From contig CAXAZF010000006.1 of NCBI GenBank assembly GCA_963973455.1, positions 62,001-126,000 of the forward strand: DNA of 64,000 nt, written 5' to 3'. The notes beneath the pieces were generated by a model. The model did no database searches. It was not told where the DNA came from and saw nothing but the letters and a program-made list of their open reading frames with translations. The stretch comes from Marixanthomonas sp002364245 (GTDB taxonomy: Bacteria; Bacteroidota; Bacteroidia; Flavobacteriales; Flavobacteriaceae). Positions 8,252-16,554 of the stretch are shown here, in pieces (the first letter of the stretch is position 1; every line of letters begins with the position of its first letter). Position numbers and translations under genes: made by a program.

Positions 8252-9079
8252 ATGAAATCAATACACCAAATTGCACTTTTCTTTTTAGTTGTTTCAATGA
8301 GCTATGCACAAACAAAGCCTATTGAAGTTTCAAAAAAACCATTTTCAATTGGTGAAACGCTTACGTTTCATTCTGAAATACTAAAAGAAGAACGAACTCT
8401 AAACGTGTATTTGCCACATAACTTTTCCGAGGAGAAAGAATATCCCGTTATTTATTTGTTGGATGGTTCGGCCGATGAAGATTTTATTCATATTGCTGGC
8501 TTGGTTCAGTTTGGTTCTTTTTCATGGATTAATATGATTCCAGAAACCATTGTGATTGGGATTGCCAATGTGAGCAGAAATCGAGATTTTACGTACCCAT
8601 CTACTGATAAGGAATATGTAAAAAAATATCCTGAAACGGGTCATTCAGAAAAATTCATTGCGTTTCTAGAAAAAGAACTACAACCTTTAGTGGAAAAGCA
8701 ATATCCGGTGACTTCAGAAAAAACATTGATTGGGCAATCGTTGGGTGGCTTAGTGGCGACAGAAATTTTATTTAAAAAACCTGATCTGTTTAAAAACTAC
8801 ATCATCGTTAGTCCGAGTTTGTGGTACGATTATGAATCCTTACTTAAAAGGGAACCACAATTGTATGACACTGAAAAATCAATTTACGTCGCTGTTGGAG
8901 AAGAAGGAAATGTGATGAAGCGGGTTGCAAAACAACTTCATAAAAAATTAGAAAAAAACAAAAAGAACAATACATCTTTATATTATCACTTCTTAAAAGA
9001 ACAAGATCACGGCGATGCTTTACATTTAGCCGTTTACGATGCTTTTGAAAAATTATTTGCTTCGGAAGAGAAAAAATAA
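8252..9079 (+). CDS. Secreted alpha/beta-hydrolase, esterase D (PF00756) type
   Basis: 275 aa. A signal peptide (MKSIHQIALFFLVVSMSYAQ) is followed by an alpha/beta hydrolase with VIYLLDGSADEDF, the nucleophile elbow GQSLGG (Ser163) and an HGDALH segment carrying the likely catalytic histidine. This is the esterase family that includes siderophore and S-formylglutathione esterases. It lies inside the kynurenine run with gaps of 18 and 9 bases, so it is co-transcribed. However, its export signal places it outside the cytoplasm, so it is unlikely to be the kynurenine formamidase. Substrate unknown. Confidence 0.8.
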   Translation: MKSIHQIALFFLVVSMSYAQTKPIEVSKKPFSIGETLTFHSEILKEERTLNVYLPHNFSEEKEYPVIYLLDGSADEDFIHIAGLVQFGSFSWINMIPETIVIGIANVSRNRDFTYPSTDKEYVKKYPETGHSEKFIAFLEKELQPLVEKQYPVTSEKTLIGQSLGGLVATEILFKKPDLFKNYIIVSPSLWYDYESLLKREPQLYDTEKSIYVAVGEEGNVMKRVAKQLHKKLEKNKKNNTSLYYHFLKEQDHGDALHLAVYDAFEKLFASEEKK

Positions 9080-9088
9080 CCTACTGCT

Positions 9089-10543
9089 ATGGAAAAGATC
9101 TTAAACTATATCAATGGAACATATACCCAACCACAATCTAATAAGTGGCTGGAAAACTACAATCCGTCGAACGGTGAAGTCTATTCACAAATAGCAAATT
9201 CCAACGCAGATGATGTGGCGAAAGCATACGAGGCTGCTGAAAAAGCTTTCCCAGAATGGAGCAACACTACCATTGAAAAACGCAGCCGTATCCTCTTAAA
9301 AATAGCCGATTTAATTGACGAAAACTTAATCAAATTAGCCGAAGCTGAAGCCAAAGACAATGGCAAACCATTAAGTTTAGCGTTAGCAATCGATATTCCC
9401 AGAGCATCTGCTAACTTTCGATTTTTTGCAAATGCCATCACACAATTTGCTAGCGAAGCACACGAAAGTGTCGGGTTAAATAGCATGAATTTCACATTGC
9501 GACAACCTTTAGGCGTTGTAGGTTGTATTTCCCCTTGGAACCTTCCGTTGTATCTATTTACTTGGAAGATTGCCCCAGCGATTGCAGCGGGAAATACAGT
9601 GGTAGCAAAACCCAGCGAAGTAACACCTATGACCGCTTATTTGTTAGGTGACATTCTAACGGAAGCTGGTTTACCAAAAGGCGTATTGAATATCATTCAC
9701 GGCACGGGACCGTCTTCCGGACAAGCCATTGTAGAACACCCAAATATCAAAGCTATTTCGTTTACTGGCGGTACTAAAACTGGTGAGCATATTGCTCGCA
9801 CCGCTGCCCCGATGTTTAAAAAGCTATCGTTGGAATTAGGCGGAAAAAACCCCAACCTCATCTTTGCCGATTGTGATTATGAGAATATGTTAGAAACGAC
9901 TGTAAAATCTTCGTTTGCCAATCAAGGCCAGATTTGCCTGTGTGGAAGCCGGATTTTTGTTGAAGAATCCATCTACGAACAATTCAAAAAAGATTTTATT
10001 GAAAAAGTATCTCAACTAAAAGTTGGCGATCCTTTTAATGCTGAAACCAATATGGGTGCTTTGGTATCGAAACCCCATTTAGAAAAAGTACAATCCTATA
10101 TTAAAATTGCTGAAGAAGAAGGTGGGAAAATCCTTTTTGGTGGCAAGACTGTTACGATTGATAATTTAGAAAATGGATATTATTTACAACCTACCATTAT
10201 TGAAGTATACGACGATCAATGTCGTGTAAACCAAGAAGAAATATTTGGCCCAGTGGTAACACTTATGCCTTTTAAAACCGAAGCTGAAGCCTTACAAATG
10301 GCCAATGGTGTCAAGTATGGGTTGTCGGCAACACTTTGGACCAATAATCTAGACCGAACTATGCAATTGTCTAAACAATTACAATCTGGAATTGTTTGGG
10401 TAAATACGTGGCTTAACCGTGATTTACGCACTCCTTTTGGCGGTATGAAAAACAGCGGTGTAGGTCGGGAAGGTGGTTTTGAAGCACTTCGATTCTTTAC
10501 AGAGCCTAAAAATGTTTGTATTAAATATGGTGATAGACATTAG
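9089..10543 (+). CDS. 2-aminomuconic semialdehyde dehydrogenase (ALDH family)
   Basis: 484 aa NAD-dependent aldehyde dehydrogenase. Visible motifs: SPWNLPLYLFTWK, FTGGTKTGEHIA, the general-base glutamate in LELGGKNPNLIFADCD, the nucleophile Cys in NQGQICLCGSR, and the C-terminal TPFGGMKNSGVGREGG. It resembles the NbaE/AmnC/ALDH8A1 group, which oxidises 2-aminomuconate-6-semialdehyde to 2-aminomuconate, the substrate of the RidA-type deaminase encoded nearby. The substrate is inferred from similarity pattern and operon context. It is the last plus-strand gene before lplA interrupts the cluster. Confidence 0.85.
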   Translation: MEKILNYINGTYTQPQSNKWLENYNPSNGEVYSQIANSNADDVAKAYEAAEKAFPEWSNTTIEKRSRILLKIADLIDENLIKLAEAEAKDNGKPLSLALAIDIPRASANFRFFANAITQFASEAHESVGLNSMNFTLRQPLGVVGCISPWNLPLYLFTWKIAPAIAAGNTVVAKPSEVTPMTAYLLGDILTEAGLPKGVLNIIHGTGPSSGQAIVEHPNIKAISFTGGTKTGEHIARTAAPMFKKLSLELGGKNPNLIFADCDYENMLETTVKSSFANQGQICLCGSRIFVEESIYEQFKKDFIEKVSQLKVGDPFNAETNMGALVSKPHLEKVQSYIKIAEEEGGKILFGGKTVTIDNLENGYYLQPTIIEVYDDQCRVNQEEIFGPVVTLMPFKTEAEALQMANGVKYGLSATLWTNNLDRTMQLSKQLQSGIVWVNTWLNRDLRTPFGGMKNSGVGREGGFEALRFFTEPKNVCIKYGDRH

Positions 10544-10544
10544 A

Positions 10545-10626
10545 TTTTAGATATGAGACGTGAGAAAAAATGTGATTCCCAAAGGTGCCTGAGTGTTCCG
10601 ACGATAGGAGGAATATATCGAAGGGC
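10545..10626. repeat. Possible REP-like extragenic element
   Basis: The 94-base gap between two convergent genes holds an A/G-rich stretch (TTTAGATATGAGACGTGAGA) and then a segment of distinctly higher GC than typical spacers here, with CGATA at 10602-10606 and TATCG at 10616-10620 able to form a small hairpin. It has the look of the dispersed extragenic elements in flavobacterial genomes, but only one copy is in view. Confidence 0.3.
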
Positions 10627-10637
10627 CAATTTCAGTT

Positions 10638-11645
10638 TTACTCTTCTTCATCCGCCCCATACACCAAATTGATAAAATCCTCTTTGGGGATGGCGCCGAA
10701 ATATGCTTCAATATCAACGTTTTCTAGTATCTTTTCTATGTCAGTTTTTTCATAACGGGCGCCAATGAATAATTCCTCCAATTTTTCAACAGGTTCTCTT
10801 CCGAAGAAATCACCAAACACTTTAAAATTTTGAATGTGTCCTTTTTCAACAAAAATGCGAAGATCAAGTGTTCCAGCAGCAAATCTGTGTTCACGTTGTA
10901 TATTGAATTTTGGTGAACTACCGTAATTCCATTCCCAAGTGTCGTATTTTTCTTCTTTTAGTTTGTGAACACCTTCCCATTCTTCATCTGTAAGGCGATA
11001 GGTTTCAAAATCATCCCGTTCTTCGTATAAACCTTCTAAAATTTTGGAGCGAAACGTTTCAATATCCATCTTCTCCTCCATAAATTCTGAAATATTAGCC
11101 ACCCGACTCCGTACCGATTTGTGCCCTTTACTTTCAATCTTGCTCATTTTAACCTGCAGTGCATTAGCAACCTCACTTAAATCACTATCTAACAATAAAG
11201 TTCCGTGGCTTACCATTCGTTTTCCAGTTGAAAACTGTGCATTACCAGATATCTTTTTATCGTTTGCAACGACATCGTTTCTTCCTTTCATTTCAGCTGG
11301 AACCCCCATGCTGTTCAGCACTTTTACAACAGGTGCCGTTACTTTTTTAAAATTATTCAAGCTTTTAATATCGTGATCGGTTATAAAACTGAAGTTTAAA
11401 TTTCCGAAGTCATGATACACCGCTCCCCCACCTGAGACACGACGGACTACCTTGATGTAATTTTCTTCTACGTATTCATGGTTGATTTCCTCTAAGGTAT
11501 TTTGGTTTCTACCAATAATTATAGAAGGTTCATTTATGTAAAATAATAGGTAATCATTGTCAAAACTAAAGTTTCGGACAATATATTCTTCTAAAGCCAA
11601 ATTAAGATGTGGATTGATAATCCCTTCATTTTCAATAAAAATCAT
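10638..11645 (-). CDS. lplA: Lipoate--protein ligase
   Basis: 335 aa enzyme that activates lipoate with ATP and attaches it to E2 and GcvH lysines. Signatures: ALEEYIVRNF, the lipoate-binding RRVSGGGAVYHDFGNLNFSF (about residues 69-88), and the catalytic-lysine region NDKKISGNAQF with GTLLLDSDL after it. A C-terminal accessory domain of about 90 residues (starting near KFNIQREHRFA) matches the LplA C-terminal domain, so this is the full ATP-using ligase. It is transcribed against the kynurenine genes on both sides and has no functional link to them that I can see. Confidence 0.92.
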   Translation of the reverse strand: MIFIENEGIINPHLNLALEEYIVRNFSFDNDYLLFYINEPSIIIGRNQNTLEEINHEYVEENYIKVVRRVSGGGAVYHDFGNLNFSFITDHDIKSLNNFKKVTAPVVKVLNSMGVPAEMKGRNDVVANDKKISGNAQFSTGKRMVSHGTLLLDSDLSEVANALQVKMSKIESKGHKSVRSRVANISEFMEEKMDIETFRSKILEGLYEERDDFETYRLTDEEWEGVHKLKEEKYDTWEWNYGSSPKFNIQREHRFAAGTLDLRIFVEKGHIQNFKVFGDFFGREPVEKLEELFIGARYEKTDIEKILENVDIEAYFGAIPKEDFINLVYGADEEE

Positions 11646-11795
11646 AGCAGTGTTTTTAGTAAAATTGAATTTTCAAGATACTCAAAAATTGTGGAAAGAC
11701 ATCGTATTTCAGAAATAGGGTGTAACATAAAAGTGTCCCATAAAATCATAGTATATTTACAGAACAAAGTATATAAATCGCTCAATTAAGAACTC

Positions 11796-12581
11796 ATGAA
11801 TTTGAATTTGAATTTTAAATCGGCGCTTGTTTGCGGAAGTAGTGCCGGAATAGGAAAAGCATCGGCAATGGAATTGGCTTCGTTAGGAACCAGCGTTACC
11901 TTAGTTGCCAGAAATGAAGAAAAACTAAAAGATGTTCTATCGCAATTACCCACCGGTGACGGACAACGACATGATTACATTGTAGCCGATTTTTCAAACC
12001 CTGAAACCCTTAAAGAAAAAATTGAAGCGGCGACAAAAGATAAAGTTTTTCATATTTTGTTAAACAATACTGGGGGACCTAAAGGCGGACCTCTTTTTTC
12101 TGCAGATACGGAAGAATTTACTCAAGCTTTTTCACAACATTTGGTTTGTAACCAGATTCTAGTGCAAGCGGTTGTTCCAGGAATGAAAAAAGTGGGTTAT
12201 GGACGTATAATTAACATTATTTCCACTTCGGTAAAACAACCCATTGATGGTTTGGGCGTTAGCAACACCATTCGTGGCGCAGTTGCCAATTGGAGTAAAA
12301 CCTTGGCTAGTGAATTAGGTAGTTTTGGTATTACAGTAAACAATGTACTTCCAGGTTTTACAGCTACCGATCGTTTGGATAGTATTGTAGGTAATGCTGC
12401 TAAAAAGTTTGATAAAACCGAAGAAGAAGCCGCTGAATTCATGAAAAGTTTAGTGCCTGCAGCCCGTTTTGCACAGCCTGAAGAAACTGCGTATGCGGTT
12501 GCATTTTTAGCAAGTGAGGCTGCTAGTTACATAAACGGTATTAACTTACCGGTTGATGGTGGACGTACTAAATCGCTTTAA
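11796..12581 (+). CDS. SDR-family oxidoreductase lacking the usual catalytic Tyr/Lys
   Basis: 261 aa short-chain dehydrogenase fold with the NAD(P) motif VCGSSAGIGKASAMELA at residues 11-27 and the terminal block ASYINGINLPVDGGRTKSL. The NAG motif is NTGG here. Where FabG-type enzymes carry Y-x3-K, this protein reads S-N-T-I-R (in GVSNTIRGAVANWSKTLA), so both catalytic residues are replaced. A divergent SDR subgroup with this SNxxR pattern exists. It lies between lplA and the ACMS decarboxylase gene, so it may act on a kynurenine-pathway intermediate, but the reaction is unknown. Confidence 0.8.
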   Translation: MNLNLNFKSALVCGSSAGIGKASAMELASLGTSVTLVARNEEKLKDVLSQLPTGDGQRHDYIVADFSNPETLKEKIEAATKDKVFHILLNNTGGPKGGPLFSADTEEFTQAFSQHLVCNQILVQAVVPGMKKVGYGRIINIISTSVKQPIDGLGVSNTIRGAVANWSKTLASELGSFGITVNNVLPGFTATDRLDSIVGNAAKKFDKTEEEAAEFMKSLVPAARFAQPEETAYAVAFLASEAASYINGINLPVDGGRTKSL

Positions 12582-12625
12582 AAAATTTGTACCTTTAGCA
12601 TAAATCTATTTTTTAATTAAAAAGA

Positions 12626-12640
12626 CCCTGTTTCGCAGGG
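12626..12640 (+). promoter_or_regulatory. Hairpin abutting the ACMS decarboxylase start
   Basis: CCCTG-TTTCG-CAGGG forms a 5-bp GC-rich stem ending 1 base before the ATG at 12642. In such AT-rich DNA it stands out and could limit ribosome access or mark an alternative start at the second ATG (12648). It lacks a T tract, so it is not a terminator. Confidence 0.35.
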
Positions 12641-12641
12641 G

Positions 12642-13730
12642 ATGAATATGAAACGAAAACTTCGCATTAACGGTCATTCACATCTACTTCCCTATCCAGA
12701 GGAAATCCCTCAGTTTATGAAGGACAAAGAGATTTTTTGGGTAGATGAAGATAAAAAGTTTATGCTTCAGAAAGATTGGAGCCGTCCCGTGACAGATTCT
12801 AGTTTTTTTTTAAATGAAAAACTGGAATGGATGGAACGGTTTAATATTGATCACGCCGTGGTTTTAAACCTTTCACAATTATACGGAAACGGTCTTCGAG
12901 TAGAAGAAATGAAACAAGCACTTCGATTTCAGAATGATTTTAATGCAAAAGTGCAGCACGATAATCCATCGAAGTTTACGTGCGGTTTTGTAGTGCACCC
13001 AGGTTTTGTAAGAGGCGCCTTATGGGAAATTGAACGCTGTGTAGAAGAACTAGGATTACAACTTTTATGTTTACCTACTCACTACATGGATACCATTGGA
13101 ACGTGGCGTTGTATTTTTGATGAAGAGAACGAACCCATTTTTGAATTGGCCAGTAAATATAATCTAGCGGTTGAAATTCATCCATACGATGGTGAAAAAT
13201 TTATAAAGCTTGAGAATACTGCTTGGCGTTTTCACCTCATCTGGATGCTAGCCCAATGTGCCGATGCCTATCATTTTTTAACATTGAATGGCTATGCAGA
13301 TAAATACCCAAATATGCGTACATGCTTTGCTCACGGGGGACAATTGGCTCAAATAAATTTGGGGCGACGCATACAAGGTTTCGATGGTAGACCTGATCTT
13401 TTTGAAGGAAAAACACACCCTAGAAAAGCAGTGGGCCATAAAAATATTTTCTTCGATACTTTGGTACACGATACCGGCTCTTTGAAGTTATTGGTAGAAA
13501 ACCAGAATCCCAAGCAAGTTTTAATGGGGTTAGACGATCCATATCCGTTAGGAGAGATGGAAAGTGCCGTGCAATCTTCATATCCTGGGAAAATTTTAGA
13601 TCTTGCTCAAGAACGAAACATCTTAACCGAAGAGGAATGCGATGCCATTTGGGAAGATAATGTAATACAATGGCTGTGCGGTGATGACGAAGCGGCTAAA
13701 AAGAAGCTGGTTAATAGAATCCTTAGCTAA
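12642..13730 (+). CDS. Amidohydrolase, 2-amino-3-carboxymuconate-6-semialdehyde decarboxylase type
   Basis: 362 aa amidohydrolase-2 fold. The N-terminal metal motif is INGHSHLLPYP (HxH, residues 9-19), an EIHPYDG histidine follows mid-protein, then CFAHGGQ, and the late metal aspartate in MGLDDPYPLGEME. These match ACMSD (NbaD), a zinc enzyme decarboxylating the ring-opened product of 3-hydroxyanthranilate and so diverting it from NAD synthesis to catabolism. It fits the aminomuconate dehydrogenase and deaminase encoded upstream. The start is either 12642 or the ATG at 12648; both give the same domain. The next gene follows after 5 bases. Confidence 0.88.
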   Translation: MNMKRKLRINGHSHLLPYPEEIPQFMKDKEIFWVDEDKKFMLQKDWSRPVTDSSFFLNEKLEWMERFNIDHAVVLNLSQLYGNGLRVEEMKQALRFQNDFNAKVQHDNPSKFTCGFVVHPGFVRGALWEIERCVEELGLQLLCLPTHYMDTIGTWRCIFDEENEPIFELASKYNLAVEIHPYDGEKFIKLENTAWRFHLIWMLAQCADAYHFLTLNGYADKYPNMRTCFAHGGQLAQINLGRRIQGFDGRPDLFEGKTHPRKAVGHKNIFFDTLVHDTGSLKLLVENQNPKQVLMGLDDPYPLGEMESAVQSSYPGKILDLAQERNILTEEECDAIWEDNVIQWLCGDDEAAKKKLVNRILS

Positions 13731-13735
13731 CACAC

Positions 13736-14875
13736 ATGACAGAAGTCGCTAGGTTTTATATTCTATCTCACATTTTTATAGCATTAATTGGTGGGGTGCT
13801 TTTGCTAGCGATTTGGTATCATATCCGTAAACAGTTTAAACACATTTTAGAAGAAGACGAATCTGAAAAACGAGTAGATAAAGCATTACTCTATTTAAGT
13901 TTCGCTATGTTCGTTTGGGTTATTTCCGGTATTTGGAGTTATATGGGAATGGTCTTTTCATTTATAGACACTCAAGGGTATCAATTAGGAGTAAACCTAC
14001 TTTCCATAGTAAACAATATGTTTTTACTCTTGGCGCTTTTTTATTTTTACTACGCACCGCAGTTTATCTATCACAACAAAAAAAACATAAAAAAAATTAT
14101 TGGTTTAATTATCGCTACGGCTGTTATTACGTTAATTTTGCCGCAAATTTTAGGAGATTCAAACACCATTCAAAACATAAAAATAAGCAGCATTCCAGAT
14201 TTATTATTATCTGCCTTTTTATGTTATTTATTGGGCGTTTCATTTTATAGAACCTTCGCATACCGAGGATTGAAACTAATAGGAATAATCGCTGTTTTGG
14301 TAATTGTTTTAACCTTCACGTCGCAAGTTTCAGAAGCGTTTTTAACCTTCGGAAATGATTTCAGTAATAACTTTATTAAAATTATTGCCAAAACATCTTT
14401 AATTGCTGTTTTCCTAGTGCTAGCTACCATTTGGGTAATTCGCCTTGCGAGCATGCCCAAACCTAACGAAATGGCTATCTCTTTTTTAGATTGGAGTTTG
14501 GTTAAAATTAATATTCCCACCAAAGGGATTGTAGATCAGGTAATTGATTTTGGTTCTAAAACCACGCAATATAAAAACTTACTGAAGTTTGCCATTAGAC
14601 GAAAATATGCTGAAGGAATTTCACAAAGCATTTTGGTTAATCTCGGCGGTGAAATAAAGAACCAAACCTACGTCACCCGAATTATTGAAAATATAAATGA
14701 CATTCTACAATTAGAAGGAAGCGATAAGTTGGACAGACGCGACCTTTTTATCTTTATTGGTGAAAGCAGATATCGACTTCGTATTGTTCCTACTAATATA
14801 ATTATTGATAAAACATTAGTAGAAGAATTTTCAGAAACACCTGAAAACAAAGAATATAAAGCTATTTGTAATTAA
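13736..14875 (+). CDS. 7-TM membrane protein with C-terminal cytoplasmic domain, unrecognised
   Basis: 379 aa. Seven hydrophobic helices can be counted in the first 240 residues, starting near FYILSHIFIALIGGVLLLAI and ending at FIKIIAKTSLIAVFLVLATI. A soluble tail of about 130 residues follows, with a basic centre (LKFAIRRKYAEG) and the end LFIFIGESRYRLRIVP. The plan resembles bacterial 7-TM receptors with an intracellular effector domain, but no kinase, cyclase, GGDEF or HTH motif is visible. It starts 5 bases after the ACMS decarboxylase stop, so translation is probably coupled. I do not recognise the family and infer no function beyond a possible sensor. Confidence 0.75.
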   Translation: MTEVARFYILSHIFIALIGGVLLLAIWYHIRKQFKHILEEDESEKRVDKALLYLSFAMFVWVISGIWSYMGMVFSFIDTQGYQLGVNLLSIVNNMFLLLALFYFYYAPQFIYHNKKNIKKIIGLIIATAVITLILPQILGDSNTIQNIKISSIPDLLLSAFLCYLLGVSFYRTFAYRGLKLIGIIAVLVIVLTFTSQVSEAFLTFGNDFSNNFIKIIAKTSLIAVFLVLATIWVIRLASMPKPNEMAISFLDWSLVKINIPTKGIVDQVIDFGSKTTQYKNLLKFAIRRKYAEGISQSILVNLGGEIKNQTYVTRIIENINDILQLEGSDKLDRRDLFIFIGESRYRLRIVPTNIIIDKTLVEEFSETPENKEYKAICN

Positions 14876-14988
14876 TTGTTGTTTCACTCACAATTGCACA
14901 CAATCCACTATTTTTTGTTATAATTTAAAACAGCCATTTCAATCTTAATGATTGGTTTCTACATTGCTCAAAAGTTTAACATACAACT

Positions 14989-16545
14989 ATGAGCAACATG
15001 ACAACCATCAACGAGTCTACCGAGGTTTTTGGACACCCAAAAGGACTACTTTACTTATTTTTTGCTGAATTATGGGAACGATTTTCCTTCTACGGAATGC
15101 GTGCTTTATTGGTTCTTTATATGACCAAACACCTATTGTTTGATGACGATATGGCTTTTGGTGTTTATGCGGCGTATATGTCTTTAGTGTATGTAACCCC
15201 AATGATAGGTGGGATTTTAGCCGATAAAATACTGGGATACCGAAAATCAATACTACTCGGTGGAGTTTTAATGGTTTTGGGGCACTTTTTTCTAACTATT
15301 GAACTTCCTATTTTCTTTTATGGATCTTTGGGATTGATTATCGTTGGGAACGGGTTTTTTAAACCTAACATTTCTTCTTTTGTAGGCGAATTGTACCAAC
15401 AAGGAGACACTAGAAGAGATTCTGGATTCACCATTTTTTACCTCGGAATCAATTTAGGAGCTGCAATCGCCCCGTTGGCCTGTGCTTGGTTTGCTGCAAA
15501 TTATGGATGGCACTATGGTTTTGTTTTGGCAGGAATTGGGATGGTTGCCGGGCTTTTGGTTTTTAACAGTGGATTGAAAAGTAATGTGTTTGGAACTAAA
15601 GGAAAGGTGCCTTCTCTTGAAAAGTATAATTTAAAAACACTTGGGTTAAATAAAGGAAAGTGGATTGTTATTTGTTCCATCATTTCGGTTGTCATTTTTG
15701 CAGTGATTGTCAAGTTTCATGAATTTGAAAGCTATTTAGTTTGGATTGTATCACTATTCTTGCTTTCATATATCACCTATATTATTTCAACCGTAAGTAC
15801 AAAGGAGAAAAAGCGGTTATTGGTCGCGGTATATTTCACCATTTTATACACATTATTCGCAGCTATTTTTGAACAAGCTGGAAGTTCACTAACCCTATTT
15901 GCAGATAGAAATGTAAACTTGGTGGGGATGGACGCCGCAGGCACCAACAGCATCAACGCAGGTTTTATCATACTTTTTGCAGTGCCTTTTTCTATGTTAT
16001 GGACGTTTTTAAGCAAACGTAATAGCAATCCTAATTCACCCATTAAATTTGGATTGGGATTATTATTTCTTGGTCTTGGGTTTATCATTTTCGCCATGTC
16101 TGCTAACAGTGTTGATGATTTTGCTAGAACGTCTATGACGTATTTAATACTAGGCTATATGGTATTGACAATTGGCGAACTGTTTTTATCACCTATAGGC
16201 TTATCAAAAATGACAGAGCTTTCCCCTCTAAAATATACGGCTTTCATTATGGGAGTTTGGTTTTCGGCCAATTTTTTCGGACACTTTTTTGCAGGGAAAA
16301 TTGCGAAGCTCACATCTGTTTCAGGTGGAGAACCTTCTGTTTTTTCATCTGGTCTTTTTGGAACCATTACCAAACAAGTATCAGGATTAACAACTGAAAG
16401 TGTTTTATCAGGAAGTGAAGGTTTACAACAACTATTTTCATATGTTTCGGTGTACGCAAGTTTTGGTACCATTAGTATAATTGTAGGTATCTTTGCAATA
16501 TTAATTTCACCTTTAATCAAAAAAATGATGGGTGGTATACATTAA
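14989..16545 (+). CDS. Proton-dependent oligopeptide (POT/PTR2) transporter
   Basis: 518 aa MFS-fold di/tripeptide symporter. The POT signature FFAELWERFSFYGMRALLVLYM lies at residues 24-45, containing the ExxER proton-coupling motif (E-L-W-E-R), and a second POT block GNGFFKPNISSFVGELY follows near residue 125. About 12-14 hydrophobic helices are visible. A short leader (MSNMTTINESTEVFGHPKG) precedes helix 1; ATGs at 14989 and 14998 are both possible. The O-methyltransferase gene starts 9 bases downstream. Confidence 0.92.
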   Translation: MSNMTTINESTEVFGHPKGLLYLFFAELWERFSFYGMRALLVLYMTKHLLFDDDMAFGVYAAYMSLVYVTPMIGGILADKILGYRKSILLGGVLMVLGHFFLTIELPIFFYGSLGLIIVGNGFFKPNISSFVGELYQQGDTRRDSGFTIFYLGINLGAAIAPLACAWFAANYGWHYGFVLAGIGMVAGLLVFNSGLKSNVFGTKGKVPSLEKYNLKTLGLNKGKWIVICSIISVVIFAVIVKFHEFESYLVWIVSLFLLSYITYIISTVSTKEKKRLLVAVYFTILYTLFAAIFEQAGSSLTLFADRNVNLVGMDAAGTNSINAGFIILFAVPFSMLWTFLSKRNSNPNSPIKFGLGLLFLGLGFIIFAMSANSVDDFARTSMTYLILGYMVLTIGELFLSPIGLSKMTELSPLKYTAFIMGVWFSANFFGHFFAGKIAKLTSVSGGEPSVFSSGLFGTITKQVSGLTTESVLSGSEGLQQLFSYVSVYASFGTISIIVGIFAILISPLIKKMMGGIH

Positions 16546-16554
16546 AATGTCAAC

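Noticed and set aside
8252..9079. Kynurenine formamidase
   Set aside because: The protein has an export signal and belongs to the esterase D family; it resembles neither the metal-dependent KynB nor a cytoplasmic arylformamidase.
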